Both the position numbers and the translations under genes were made by a program. Source: Chrysaora quinquecirrha (lineage: Eukaryota > Cnidaria > Scyphozoa > Semaeostomeae > Pelagiidae). From it: a stretch of 64,000 nt of DNA. Positions 44,950 to 60,000 of this stretch are shown here, piece after piece. The DNA lies in contig JACTAT010000036.1 in assembly GCA_014526335.1 (NCBI GenBank), positions 930,001-994,000 on the forward strand, in the 5' to 3' direction. The notes under the pieces were generated by a model. That model ran no database searches, was not told the DNA's origin, and worked only from the letters and a program-made list of their open reading frames with translations. The first letter of the stretch is position 1; every line of letters starts with the position of its first letter.

Positions 44950-46718
44950 GTTGCTCCTGAAATTTGTCCATGACACAATGTTCAATGAGTTTTCTCCGCG
45001 AATTTTTGCGACTTCGACTCAGATGAAACTTGTATGAGTTGTTTCATAAATGCTTGAAGCTTGGAAATTTCAAATACTTTTCTCAACGCCCGTTCAACCC
45101 CTGCATGCAAATTAAACAAATGCTTAATCCACAAGGCCTTATGTGGCGTTCTCGTGAAAGAAATTTCAGAGAGAATAACGTCAAGAACATCGATCGATCA
45201 TCGTCTCATACCCCAATTAATCTTCCATAGAAGCTCAGTCTAATTCCTTGTGGCTAAAAATCTACAGTGAAGAATCAGAGGTCACATTGCAAATAGATTA
45301 CTATTAGCTATGATACGTGAAAAGATTATCATTTCGTAACTCCAACCGCCCAGTTCTATTTAATTCCAGGGAGAGAAACAATCTACACGACTAACAAGTA
45401 AATGTTCTTTGCACAGTAATTGGAAACTCGTAAGTGCTCAGCCAAAGTCCAAAATAATTCTGGGGACTTAATGATAAGAACATACCAACCTAGACTTATT
45501 ACACGAGTCCCAGTTATCGCAGCTGCCATCTTTAGTTGTTGTTGTTGTCAGAAAGCTGCTCCAACTGGGACTCATGGCTTTTGCATAGACTCACTACAAA
45601 AGTCGTAGATTCGCTCCCAGCCCCCAACGCAACACAGCTCGCTCATCCTACAGCAACAACTATTTTTTGATTTTAAATTTTTTTGAATGAATTGAATTGA
45701 GGTGAAGACAGCAAAAACTACGACTCGGGTAGTAAGTCTAGCTTTATATAGAGATGATAGAAACAAGATATACGAAAAAAATTTTTTAACTTTGATAATC
45801 GACACGAAATTTCATAACCAAAGTATAAAAATAACAGAAATTATGCAATTTATAATTTGTTTCTATGTTACTACGCAGCTACTTAAATATTTCGGTTACT
45901 ATGTTACTGAGGGTGGGTATCAAATAGTACTTAATCAAACTCGGAAATAAATCATAAAGGCACAGAGAAATCCTCTTATTTGAACTGAGGATCAAATGTT
46001 TTTCTCTTTGCAGAAAGTTCCATTTACAAAGCTAATGCACAATTATATTCTGAATCGAGAACGGCAAACAAATTGAGACGATTTGCGTCGAATATGGAAT
46101 GCTTTTGGCGTTGTCGCCAAGTGTATTTTGGCTCGGAATAGAGTGCCGACCAGTTAGGCAGTGGTTCGATTTAGAGTTCGGGGGAAAGACGCTTAGCAGA
46201 GGAAGAAAAAGTTGAGACTTTCCATTGCGCATCTAGAGATCAAATCAAGGAGTCCTCACGAATCAAAGGATTTTATCAGTTGTTGTTGAATGTCGAAGTT
46301 TCAAATTCCCTTCTAAAGATGTCCGAAGATATTTTGAAGACCAAAGTATTGTTCAGATAGCAGGGTTTCATAACGCACTTTTGTCAAGACTTATAAGCGA
46401 CAGAGATTTACTTCTACTTCCTATACGGAAGGACAAGTTGGGCCCTACTAGATTCTGAACAAGCTTCATAGAAGAAGACAATTATTGGAGATTTCTTGCT
46501 GCATATAACGTCGGGGCCAGTTATAGTGGCAAGCGAACGACATATTATTGGCAGCTTTTGTTGAAACAACAAAAATACAACTTCACGGGGATCTGTACAC
46601 ATTTATTGTTTCAAAATAAGGCTGTTTAAACTCGCTAACGTACACAGCATAACACTGGACTGCAAAGCGACAAGTATACAGCAAAATAAAGGAATTGGAT
46701 TTGAAAATTGGACACAAA
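44950..46718. other. intergenic region upstream of the receptor gene
   Basis: Contains a composite MULE-type repeat (45491-45740). The remainder shows no gene. The receptor promoter and 5' UTR should lie in its last part, but no motif can be singled out. Confidence 0.55.
45491..45740. mobile_element. composite MULE-type MITE
   Basis: Starts TAGACTTATTACACGAGTC and ends GACTCGGGTAGTAAGTCTA, inverted ends of the family seen at 7029, 17233 and 20334. An internal start TAGACTCACTACAAAAGTC (about 45587) suggests one copy inserted beside or into another. No clear target duplication. Confidence 0.65.
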
Positions 46719-47348
46719 ATGGCCTCGAGAAAGACAGTGTTTATTGGTCTAATTGTGTGGTCGTTGATCTCGTGTCTCGAAGCGTCTTCACTGAGCTGTC
46801 AGTCGGGAACAATAAACGGATACGCGTTTTGTTGTTGCAAGGGAATTAGAATTACAGTCGCGTCATCGATTTCTCCAACGCTAACAACAATCGCTGCAAC
46901 ACCAGGGTTATCTTCAACGCCAAGTTTAAACGTTGCATCGTCAACGGTAGCACCAGCTTCAGCAATCTTAGTCACAGCTTCGGCAAGCTCACTGGCACCA
47001 TCGTCGACATTAGTGCCTACCCCGAAACCTGTATTTAACGATTCTTGCTACGTGAAAGTAGACACAAGTTACGGAGCGTACAACGAGTGTTACTGTGGAT
47101 ACACGCGGAGGAATTACGCCGCGTTTAATGGCACGGTGTATAGTGACAGACACAATGAAACTGGGTTTCAATATAAGTGCTGGAACTTGCCGAAACTGAA
47201 ACTATACATTGGAGGGTTTTTCGACAGTAAATCCGATGTTGGGAGAAGGATATTGCCCGCGGCAGAAATAGCGATTGAGGAAGTCAATGATAATGCAGTT
47301 ATTCTACCTGGCTATGATCTGACATTGTTGAAACACAACACAACAGAG
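46719..47348 (+). CDS. receptor exon 1 (signal peptide, ectodomain start)
   Basis: 210 codons, phase 0 donor GAG|GTAAGG. Hydrophobic signal peptide, then CCCKG, then an Ala/Ser/Thr/Pro-rich stretch of about 75 residues (mucin-like, likely O-glycosylated), then CYVKVDTSYGAYNECYCGY and the first strand of the PBP fold LYIGGFFDSKSDVGRR. Several NxS/T sites. Confidence 0.92.
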
Positions 47349-50300
47349 GTAAGGGGCTTACACGCTTTTTTCTTTATAAGAACAACCTTTATAAGAAACA
47401 CCAAGCTGAAAATTGGGTCAACATTTTTCGCTATCTCCGAAGCTATTTGAGATACGCACAAGCAAAGTTCACCAGCGTAAAGCCCTTGCCCAGAAACGTA
47501 ATTTAACTATGTTTTTGTCAAGGGTAGGTGGTGATAAAGTGGTGAAAAATCGCTCCAAAAATAGGAAACAGGCAGGCTGAAAAAGAAGCCATGCGTGCTA
47601 ACAAAAAAATTATTCCATGCTCCACTATAACTGCAGGATTAGAATAACAGTAAACAAGTTGACAGTTCACTGCCTAGTTTAGAGATTCACATCATGGTTT
47701 GTTTTTTGGCTAAGTTTCAGGATTTTGGGGATTTTTTTGGGATGATTTTTATTATTGTGGAGTTATACATTCATTACATCTTCTTAAAAAACCAGATATG
47801 CAAAAACATTGCTCAGTGCTGGAGATGAATGCCCCCACTTTCCTCCACATTGCCGAGACAATGTGGCTGAGGCGTCGCATCTTACGGTGGTTCCCGTTAC
47901 AGGAAATCGCTATTCCCCCCATGAGTCTTCGGCCAGCCAACCGAGGGAGGGGATATCCGGCCCCTAGACCATGTGCTTACGCTTGGATACCCCTTGCTTA
48001 CGCTTCGAACTCATGACACTGAACAATTGTGTACTGGCCACTCATTGATGTCACAGATTATTTTCCAGTCATCCTGTTGAGGCCGGTAATGTACTATCGC
48101 GCATGCGCCATGAAAAGTAATTTTCATGGCAAAAATAATTAACAGCTTAAAAATACAGTTTGATTTTTTGTTTCTCACGTCATTAATCACTATTTAATTA
48201 TTAAAAAATTTTTTTTTAATTTTCAAAACTCAGTATCTTTGGAAAATAAAGTTTTTTCGTGAGAACTGTGGTCAGAAGCGTGCATAAATCTACCACGTTC
48301 TAGTGCCGACCCTAATGCGAGGCTCTGCAGGCAGCATCATGGCGGGAGGCGGGAAAATGTTTGCTTGAACATTTTTTGGTTTACTTGTCTTTCAAAACCA
48401 AATAACATGTAAATGTGCCTGAAAATAATAGCAGAATTGGAAATGAAAAAGTGGAAATGAAGATGATTTGCGAGATACTGGTGGTATTATATCTAGGGTT
48501 CCCAAAATTGGTTTAGTCTAGACTAGATATCTACCTCCATGGGCCTAAATCTTGTCATCGAACAACATAACACAACAGCACATGATTATCGGGCATCTAA
48601 TTAATTGGTGTTAGTGATTTAGGCTCAATAGTTAGCAATAGGTGAGCTAGCTTAAATTTATTGTTGCACTTTGTTATCATTTAGGCCTAGTCAGTCAGTC
48701 TTTTTTATACTGCCTTTTCATTATTTTTCAGGGTTTCATAAGCACTGGTTCAGGGGTCCTTTTGGATTATTTGAATAATGCTCCAAAAAAAGTTGCATTG
48801 CTGGGTCCAGACGATGACGAGCTTGCCAAATCTGTTGCTGCGATTGCTGGGTTGCCAAGATATAAACTCCTTCAGGTAAATATCTTAGAAGGCTACAGTC
48901 AGTCGATGAAAATTTTTCAGTTAGTGAAAATTAGGATGTGGCTTTAATTAAGCGCAAGTCCTACCCTGTGACAATTTTACATGAGATTTAGCCAGTCTGA
49001 GGAGTGTGGCATGTGCACACACAAGATAAACAAAAGAACAATGGAAAAGTTTTTCTGCATGCAGGAGATCTCGTCAAGAACTGCCATACTCTGCAAACTG
49101 GAGATTAAGCCTATAGATCACTTTGGTGGAATTGAAATTTTTTGAAATCGCAAGATATCAATTTTTTGATGCAAAAATCGTATAAAGCACTCAAAAATTA
49201 GTATAAGTGCAAACTTTTGCCATCTTAGCACTTGTATCACCGATTTTATTAGCATTTAAAGCTTATGATTTTATAAGGGCTTTGACTGAGTGGTGTAAAA
49301 AGTTTCACGAAGTTCATTTTCTGCGGTCAAAGCCTTTATGAAATCGGGAACTTTAAATGCCGATAAAATTAAGAACACAAGCGCTAGGACAGTGAAACTT
49401 TGTACCCAGACTAATTTCTGGACGCTTTATAAGATTTTTGCATCAAAAACTTGATATTGTCATGCTGTCGTCCGTCTACTGTCTAGTGATCAATACACAA
49501 AACCTATCTTGGTGAAGAATAGGGGAAACCACCCCTATGCCCACTGGCTATGCTACTGTATATCATATTAATGTAACCACAAACTATGTAGATAGTTGGC
49601 AAAATTAACAGAATTTAAAGATTGTAAGAATATATGCTTTTTTGATTTATTTCTTACAGATCTCATATGGCACATCAGCAGTTGAGCTTGCCTTGGAACA
49701 TGACATCCACTATCCATACTTCTTCAGAACAAAACCCCAACTTGATCTGTTGTACAACCTTGCAAGGGTTGAGATGCTCCAGAAATTCAGTTGGAATGAG
49801 ATCGCTCTTCTTCACTCAAAAGACAGTTATTATAGCAAGGTATGCATGTTAATCAGTGTATGCGCCTTAGGTATTCAAGGTGTTTTTGAAGCTATAACTA
49901 CTTAGGTATCACAAGCAGCTGCAGAGGGAAAAATTATGGGGGGTTTGAAGGGGGTATAACAAGCTTTGAACTGCCTAATAACTCTCCGGTACTTTAAGTA
50001 GAAAGAGCAAAGAGAGAAGCTTGAGAGATGCAACTCGTGTGATGAGGAAATACCAAGCCTATAATAATGGTTTCTAAGGGTAATAAATACCAGAAAACTT
50101 TAACCCAAAGCTGTCAGCACAAAACCGAGTTTGGGAGGCATGGTCATAACTCTTAACGATTACCCTAGTATTGTGTTTGAAGCCAGTACAATGAAGCCAT
50201 TTAATGTTGCGTTCTAAACCTAAAAATTTCATAAGGTTTGCCGTAATTAGCTTGCATTACCAGATTATAATGACCTATCATTTATGTCGTGAACATTTTC

Positions 50301-53219
50301 AGCCAATCAGATTGTATAACAGAGTTGCTGCCTTGACCTTAGGGTAATACTGATCAATCATAAATATTAACACCTAAGATTATGTATACAACAGAGATGA
50401 TAATTTAAATCAGCATAAATTAAGGGTTAGTTTCCAGTCCTACTACAGGGGCCCAAGCTCCCACTTCTTCTAATTTTGAAAATGGCACAAAATAGAAAAT
50501 TTTCCAGTGAAGGTGCTGTGGCGTGGTGTAATCCAGCTGACTCTTGGTGTCAGAAGCTCAGTGTGGTCAGGGTTTGAGCCCAGCCATGGTAGCGTCACAG
50601 CCAGGGTCGAAGTCTCGATTAGTTAACCTACTACTGAGATCCTAGCGACTGGCGCTTAAACACCATTTCACCTTCACCTTCACCTTCACCAGTGCCTGTG
50701 GGAAATTTGGTCTCTTGGCCCCACCAGCCGGCATTTTGAATTTCCGCCACTGGGCAGCAGTTATTACCGTTTCTATAGTTAGCATTCAGTAGATAAAATT
50801 CATTAAATTTACTAAGTATTGCTTTTGTTATAGCTGAATGATGTACTGAGAACTGTTATAGCAATGAAAGGAATGAAAATTGCTGTTGAAGAGGAGTTTA
50901 TCAATGATCCTACGACTGCATTGGAACACATTAAGGTGAAATATGTTTAATTTATCAAGCCATTTCTTAATTGTAACTGCTATCTAATTCATTACGCTTT
51001 GATAGCCATTGACTATTTACAAAATTCAATAGCCTCGCTTTCAGAGGCGGACTGCCAGCAAATCTCAAGGGTTGCTATTTCCAGTAAAAGGGGCCTGTTT
51101 TCACTATAGCAATTTGTGTTGTTAGTTGCTTCTAGCGAGATCCTGTGTAAAAAATCAATTCAAGGCAAGGGCTACTCTTCATGTTAATACTTCTTTTCTT
51201 ATTCGCGATATTTGATGGCTAAATCGTCTCCCTTTATATATATTTTCGCATTTCTATATTTTCTTGCTTCCATATTTTCTTGCGCATAAGCTGATTATCG
51301 TTTATTTTTACTTCTTTCCAATTAACTGCATTGAGAAACAATTTCTGTCATTTCCAACTGTTTTCATACTGAGCGAAACCAGTCCAAATTTCTTCGAAAT
51401 CCCAAGAAATCGAAGAGATTTGCTCAAGAGACAACAGAAACAGTTTGTTAAAGACCCTATATAACAAGCAACCTAGCATCCCTGCCAGTCCGCCCCTGCT
51501 CGCTTTCTTCTTTCTGCACTTTTTTTTGAAGCTGTTTCAATTGTCATAGAACTAAGGCAGTGTTTACACAGGAGTTCCCCAGTTCGATATTCTTCATACT
51601 GTTTCTTGTTTATAAATATGATCTGACATGAAATGAAAGTGGATTGAAACCAATCTGATTCACATCTCTCTAACCCATCAAATCAGACATGCCATTTTGT
51701 ATTCAGTATGAAATGAAGTAAATAACGATGGATGCCCTTAAGTGCAGTGTAAAATAAGATATCCTCACTTTGCATACAGAAAGGCTCGCCTATTGAACAG
51801 AATCCCAATCCATATGAGATGAAACAGTAGCCTGACTTCCAAACTCGGTCCTTCTTAAGCCAATCTTATTTAGCCAGGTCTCCTTGTAGTTACATAAACC
51901 CTCTTCCGTGCTATTGATAACTTTCTCCTATTAACGCAAGGTTCTTTGAAAGACTAAAAGATTATTTATCTTATCTGATTGCCTAATCCAGATGGCTCAT
52001 GGTGTTAGAAGCTCAGTGAGGTCAGGGTTCTAGCCCCAGCTACGGTAGTTTCAAAGCCAGGGTTGAGGTCTCGATTAACTAACATACTGTACCTCTAAGA
52101 TCTTAGTGACTGGCGCTAAAATAACTACTGCACATTCGCTTTCACTTTATGTGGACATAAATTCTATTTGAATGTATACTGTATGTTTCCCTATAGCGTA
52201 ATGACATCCACGTGATTCTTGGTACCTTCTCTGCCGATGATACAAACAAAGTTCTTTGTGAGGTTAGTGAAATAAAAAATATATTTTGTTTTCTTCGTTT
52301 TGTTCCTGATAAATATAACTATAAGAACTGTTTTCTCTCTTCGCAAGTTCTTTCTTATGACACATCGATGACAGTATTTTTTGGGTCTCGTATATTTTTC
52401 TAACATTTATAATCTCTATCGGTTCTTGGAAGGAGATCATCATTCATATAGCTGGAAGGGTAGAACGTTTCGTCTTCATCCCTTTAACGAATAGTAAGTA
52501 TGGCTGCCACTTATAGCGAGTATGACCCAAAGGTGATGAACAAGGCTGTTCAGGTTATTCTGCAAATGGGACGGGAGGCTATAGCAAGTCTTGCACACAT
52601 GGCTGATTACCGCAGTCAGCATAGTTGTCATTGCCTAGAGGCAGTGCTCCTAGTTAATGACATCAATAGATACAGCGATCATTTCTTCATTCTGTAACAT
52701 CAAAATCATCTGATGATACAACATTGGCAGCAGTTTTTTCTGTGGGCCGCCCTAGCCTCATTGATCAATACTACTTTCCATAAGTCCGCACTCCCTGCTA
52801 TTATAACCAACCACCCGGACACATTTGGCCGGTGGGCAATGTGACTAGCTGTACGTTTGATTGCTACAAGTAAGACTACGTGGGGTCCTTCGGCCAAATA
52901 TCTCAGTTTACAGAGCATTGATGCTGACATGATTGATACTGACAGCAAAGATTTTTTGAACAAAGTACTACAATTACAAGAGGAAACAATGAGAAGCTTT
53001 TCAAATCTGCTTCATCGTCGAAAATTAGGAAGAATTATTTCTCGAACAGAGTAATAAACGAATGGAACAACTTGCCAGCAATAGTCATAAATGCGAAATC
53101 AGTTGTGGAGTTTTAAAAACTATATGACGATTTCTGTGGAAACCAGAAGTACAACTGTTACACTAATGAACGCTAAAGGGTTTTATAGGCCAATGGCCTC
53201 CTTATCCCTCATTATATCA

Positions 53220-53262
<43 letters not shown>

Positions 53263-53799
53263 ATATTATTATTATTATTATTATTTGTGTACAAAACTAA
53301 CAGTCTAAGGAATAGAGACCTCTCCCTGAGTGCCACCTATGTTTCTGGATTTCGCCAAAAGACTTAACCTTGATTGTTTTCATTTTTAAGGCTTATAAAC
53401 TGAAGATGTATGGACCAAGATACGTGTATTTGTTTGTTGGTTCGGTATCGTTGAATGGAATTCGCGGTTGCACTACAGATCACGTCAAATGCGCTGCACG
53501 TTATCAGTTCTTCTTTGATAAGAAAGATGATTCTAGTTGCTCTGCAAACATCAAGGTAACAGTCAATATTTACTGTACAGAATTAGCTTTGCCTGTTATT
53601 AACTCTGTTTTTTAAATTCGCATAAGAACTTGTAAATGCTAATAATGTAACTAAACACCACATGTAGCTAACTGATTAGCTACCTAAGAATTAACTAACT
53701 AACTAACTAAGTAACTAACCAAATAACCAAGTAACTAACTAACTAACTAACTAACCAACTAAGTAACTAACTAACTAACCAACTTACTAACTAATTAAG

Positions 53800-53830
<31 letters not shown>

Positions 53831-53839
53831 TTAACTAAT

Positions 53840-53878
<39 letters not shown>

Positions 53879-53984
53879 GTAAGTAAGTAAGTAACTAACT
53901 AACTAAGTAACTAACCAACTAACTAACTTAGTAACTAACGAAAAGTAACTAACTAACTAACTAACTTACTAAATTAACTAAAGG

Positions 53985-54031
<47 letters not shown>

Positions 54032-57000
54032 GTAACTAAGTTAAGTAACTAAGTAACTAACTAATTAAGAACAGTAACTAACTAATTAAGAACATGACTA
54101 GTTCACTACAAAGCAAGCTGATGAACTAACTAGTAAATATGCTAACAACTTAACTCATAACAAACACGAAGCCAAATCTATAGCCATCATTTATTTAATA
54201 ATCATTACAGTCTCCTTTGATTATAAGGCTACCAGTAATTTTAAGTATTCCTGGATTCTAATTACTTTCAAACGTTATTTATCTTATAGACGTCCTTTGA
54301 TGCAAAATACAGCAAACGAATCAACTCCACATACTTCAATACAACAGTCAGTCCAATACCTGCAACTCATGAATATGGTGCCTATACCTATGATGCAATC
54401 TATGCGATAGCACGTGCATTACACGATACGGATACCAACAAAACTGAACACAGCAGATTCTACCATGATTATGTCTATGGCAGTGATCAATTTGGCCGGA
54501 AAATAAAAGATAAGATACTCAAATATGACAAGTGTGGAGCATCGGTGAGTTTTGTCTGTGATATTTTTCTTAATAAAAGCCTATCTTTATATTCTCCTAC
54601 GCAGAGGTTCCCTTTTATGATGAGAGCAATGAATGCAGAGGTTCAGGTTCCTACAGTATATTATTCTGCTTTGCAAGGATTAGGATACTGCGTAGCGGAA
54701 TACTGTGAAAGAGCGCGTGAGAAGAGTGAAAAGGAACCGCTGTGTAGGAGAATGTATCTTTTCTTTTATCTGTTATCTTCTACATACTGTTACGGATACA
54801 GATAAGCTTTGTGTACGAATATTGGTACGACTTAGATTGGGGAAAAGCCTGTTTCAAGCATTCAAAGTCAAATTCCGCAGTAAAACTAAGGCGGAATTTA
54901 TACCCAGATGCGGCTCGAGATGCACCAATCAAAAGACAAGCTGAATTGGCATTGTGTTTTCAAAACCAATCAGCTTTCAGCTGGAAGAACAATGAAAATT
55001 AATTGAAGAGTCCAAGTGAGAAAACGAACTCTTTCTGTCTACACATAACAGGCTTTTTTGTTTTGATGTGGACAGATTCCAAAACGCTGAGATGAAACTA
55101 GGATCTAGCCTGCCAATTATTCGAAAGCAATAATCGTTCTAACTTTCTGCACACTCTGGGTGATCTAGTAAATGTTGTCTTGTAATGTGTGTGTCTAGTA
55201 ATTTTGCTAGAGAATTTTTATTTTTTTAAAGGGCAAAGTGATTTTTGATCCAAATGGAAATCGTTATTTCGAGTTGAATGTTCTTCAAAAGACTTTTGGT
55301 GAGTGTTTAGTGATTTTGCTATTTTACATCTTAATTTTCAACCTGAGACTTGTTTAATTTAGGAATCCTCTTAAACAGAAGCACGAGGTCAAACAGTGTA
55401 AATATATGATACATCCTATCCTAACGTTTGTCATTCAAGAACAGTAAGTGACTTACTATGAAACACTTTCTGCAAGCGTGAAACGCTTGTCTTAAAACAC
55501 ACTGAATCATGTTTGTCACAGTTGGCTATGACAACACGGTGGAGAGGATTCAATCCAGAAATAAAAAGCATGTAGGCTGAAGTGCTCTCATAAATACAGT
55601 GTTTAACCTATTCAAGAAATGCACTATAAGGATAAGCCGTATAAGAACCTTTGCATTAAAATTTACAAGACTGTCTCATGATTAAACCCCCCTTTTATGC
55701 AAGATATTTTCAAGCTGAAGCACACAACCAAACCAACAAGAAATCCACACGAGCTAATTCACCACAGACATAATCAAGTCACTTTTGGTTCCAAAAGCCC
55801 CTTATCCCTAGGCATTTCACTGTTTAAAAAAGCGTGCGAGATTTCCGATAACGCAAAAGGATTTCTAGGGGAATTCATTGAAAACAACAGGATTTCAAAT
55901 AGGTGCACGAGATTGCCAGAGTGAAGTACCTCTCTGTTCCTGGAGCTTAATTGTCAATCTTCAATGGTGCTGAAGATAAAAGAAAGATCCTTTTAACCGA
56001 GACCCTACTTTAATGACCATACACATTTTTTATAAGAACACTGTTATTGAAGAAAGCCATGCAATGTTCTTAATTTTTCCGAGTTGAAGGCTCAAAATGT
56101 TCTTAACATGTTCTTAATTTTCTTGCTTTTTAAAAAGCTGTTGTTTTTCAAATTTGGTGATAATTGCTACGAAAAGGGACGCACTTGTAAAAATTTCATA
56201 TATAGTCACAATGATTGATAGATCACCTTTTTCTAGAGTTGAGAACAGGACAGCGCCACTTAAGAAAGTAAATTCTAATTTGTTTCCAGCTTCACAAAGC
56301 CTTGTAATGTTCTTAGCATGTTCTTAACTTTTCAGCCTCTTAAGCCTTATGTTCTTATATACTTTTTTTCTAATAGAAAAAGTGTATCTTTTATTTTAGG
56401 AAGTCAGAAAGACATTGGAACTTTTGACAACAGAGCTAACGCTGGAAGCAAGTTAAACATAAATCCTATTTGGCCTGGTAAGGCAATTTTTGTTACACTG
56501 AGCTTACATTTTACGACCTAGCTAGCCAGAATCTGCACATGACTGCAAAAGTTAACTGATGTTACAAACTTTAACAAATACAAGTCAGAGCTAATACCAG
56601 ATTTAATACTTAATTTAACAATCTACACGTTTTTGTATAAGGAATCTCTTTTTAAGGAACTTGAGAATGAAAATTTCTAAAAATTAATGAACTTTGAGGA
56701 ACTATCCGCGATTGAGTGAAAACTAAGAATAATATTTTATAGCAAAAAGACCGTTCTACAACTAATTAACATATATGACGACATATTTCCCGCCTTACTT
56801 CCCCAGAAAGGTCCTTTTATGTCTAAAATTAGAAGACAAAGCAAATTTAATGAATTCGCTGTAAGATTTATTACATGAGTCCTAGTTATCGCTGCCATCA
56901 GCTTAAGATGTTCTATACATAGAAATAAGTTTCTATGGTTGTATACAGTCAGGTTGGACTTAGCTTAGCGACCTGCTGTTGTAATTGGTCTACATTCAAT

Positions 57001-60000
57001 GAGCGGAAACTGAAGCTCTCTTGTAATAAGTCTACTTTACCTCACCTGTGTCTGACCAGCATATTTTCAGAAATATGTTCTGCTATTTTTCGTAACTTGA
57101 GCATTCCTTTAACAGGCAGAGAGCCATACAAGAAAACAGAGATCGTATCTTCTTGGAGATTCATATCAAAAGAATTATACATCATTTATTGCATTTTCGC
57201 TTCTTTGGGGATCATCTTTGCTATATTCTGTCTAGTTGTTCTCATCTGGAAGAGAAAGCACAGGTATGTATAAACAAGATGTATACTCAGATATCCATTT
57301 CACCCCCGTCCTCTTGTTTCTTGCTAGTCAAATTCAATAAAGATCGCAATATTTCCCGGGTGCTTGGTAACAGAAAACAAATCAGTTAAGTTTCTAAATT
57401 AAGCATCACGACAATAGGATTTAATCTAGGATGTTATCGTATTATTGCGTTTATTTGAATTCCAAAATTTAAGCGACTCTAATTTTTTTCATATCTTGTC
57501 TTTTTAGAGAAATTCGCTACTCATTCTACCTGATGAACATTGTGATCATCATTGGTTGCATACTTGTCTACATATCCGTGTTCTTATTTGGTGTTGATAA
57601 TGTCATTTCACCGATCCTAGACGTCGATAGAATCTGTCGAGTAAGAAAGCATACTTCTTAAACAAGCCGAAAATTTATACAGTCTTAGGCCCTGGCCAAA
57701 CGATCAAACATTGGTGGTCAAACATTAGAGATTTTGCTTTACAAGCAATGTTTGGCCATTTGGCCGTGTCGCAAAACACTGCTTGACAAGCAGAATTCGC
57801 TCAGCAATGTTGAAAGCATTATATGCTTGTATCTTATCCCGTTTATCGCCGTTTATATTTTGATTTAATATCTGAAAGATTGCATTAGAATTTAGCCAGG
57901 CATTAGGACCGTGAAGAGTCATTAGAGATAGATTGGAATTGATATACTGTAGGTCTGTGACCATTGCTGGTACGTGGTCTCAATACCTCGAACTCTAAGT
58001 TTAAAAAAAATCTTTTGAGGAAGCAAATGTTCGTCGATAACGAGCATTTGAGCTAGCTGTGTCCATTAACCCTTTTATAACGTCCTTGCTCAGGCAAAAT
58101 GATGGAAACAACTCCCTGTCGAGAGCTTTTGAAGCACTCTGATTGTGTATCAAAGTTTTGAGTCTAAGGGGGTTATACTACTGCTGTTGCTGATTACGTC
58201 GTTTCGTCATTTCAGGCCAGACTATGGGTGTTCTCGATTGGTTTCATTCTGGCAGTTGGTGGCATTATCTCCAAGTTATGGCTTGCTCATGATGTACTCT
58301 CCAAGAGGCTTCTTATGAAAAAGGTATGAGAAACATAATTCATTTTATAAGGAAGTGCTTTATAAGGAGACAGTACTCGTAAAGACAAAATCGTAAGGAA
58401 TTCCAGTACTGGATCGGAGACTATTAAAGGAATCTGACTTAATTAAGAAAAGATGAAGTCTTATTAAGCTGATCCTTTAAATGCATAAAAAGAGCAAGCA
58501 ACACTTGTCAATGGTTTTAATTAGTATTCGTTTCTACTCGTCTTCTGACACCTTCATGTCCCTATATTTCCTGTCCCTAAGTTTTCTTAAAGAAACAAGT
58601 ATAAACGTTAAGGAATTGCTAAGGAATTTTGAGTACTCAAATTTGGCTGTCAGTTAAGGAATTTTCGGTACTGAGCCTGAGCCAAACTTCCTTATAAAAA
58701 TGCGTGTAATTTTGGCCTTCTTGGACTTATAATTATTGGTTGTGTTACTGCTGTGTTGATCATTCTATTCTTACATAAGGTAAGGCATTGCTTCTTGACT
58801 AACTTGGTCAATAGGTTCAGTGAATGCACCAGCTAGCTCCTTTTACGAGGCTCCATTTTCACCAGGAGCGCCGTGAAATGTCTCGCATAGTGTAGTACCG
58901 CCTTAGTCATTTGTTTCGGTCTGTTTCTGACGTTTATACTCTGAGGACGCTAAAAGGACGCTAAAAGTGTCAGACTTTTTAAGCTAAAGAAAAAAAGTAG
59001 TTTGTCGTTTTTAGGAATATCTCTGAAAATCAATGGTTAAATATGGTATCTCCTTCCTTGTCTTCATGTTAGAGAAGGTGAAGGTGAAATGGTATTTTAG
59101 CGCCAGTCGCTAGGTTCTCAGAAGTAGATCAGGGGCGGACTGGCAGGGATGCTAGGTTGCGATTGCAACTCGGGCCTTCGCATATAGGGTCGTTGCTTGT
59201 TATATAGGGTCTTTAACAAACTGTTTCTGTTGTTTCTTGAGCAAATCTCGTCAATTTCTTGGGATTTCGAAGAGATTTGGACTGGTTTCGCTCAGTATGA
59301 AAACAGTTGTTTCTCAATGCAGATAATTGGAAAGAAGTAAAAATAAAAAGATAATCAGCTTATGCGCAAGAAAATATGGAAGCAAGAAAATATAGAAATG
59401 CGAAAATATATATAAAGGGAGACGACTTTGCCATCGAAATATCGCGAATAAGAAAAGAAGTATTAACATGAAGAGTAGCCCTTGCCTTGAATTGATTTTT
59501 TACACAGGAGCTCGCTAGAAGCAACTAACAAGACAAATTGCTATAGTGAAAACAGGCCCCTTTTACTGGAAATAGCAACCCTTGAGATTCGCTGCCAGTC
59601 CGCCTCTGAAGTAGATGAACTAGGATGAACTAACAAGAGCTTGATCCTGGCTGTGACCCTACCGTGGCTCGGGCTGGCTGCCTTCACTTAGCTCCTGACA
59701 CGCAATTGTGCTAGCTAAATTAGATAACGACGTCACGGCACCATAAGAGAAGAATCTTCAGAGAAGAAAAAGTTGCTTCATTTTGGGAATTATATGTACA
59801 GACTGAGACCAAGATCTAGGGCGTATTTTTTTGGTAGCCTTCTGTTTTTCGCAGACTCTCCGAATTTTGAAAACTGTAGAACTGTGACACGGAGGGGAGT
59901 AGATAGACCGATAGAGCAACTGAGTGAAAATATCGTTCTAAGTTACCTTTATTATTTTCAACTTGAACAGCCTTTTACAAGATTACATCATCTCTAAAGG

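Noticed and set aside
52500..52697. 65-aa frame starting MAATYSEYDPKV
   Set aside because: Reads protein-like, but it is in a receptor intron near a LINE fragment; probably transposon debris of unknown type, not a gene.
59773..59997. 74-aa frame considered as missing TM exon of the receptor
   Set aside because: Only weakly hydrophobic, rich in Arg, no class C signatures, no phase-fitting splice sites.
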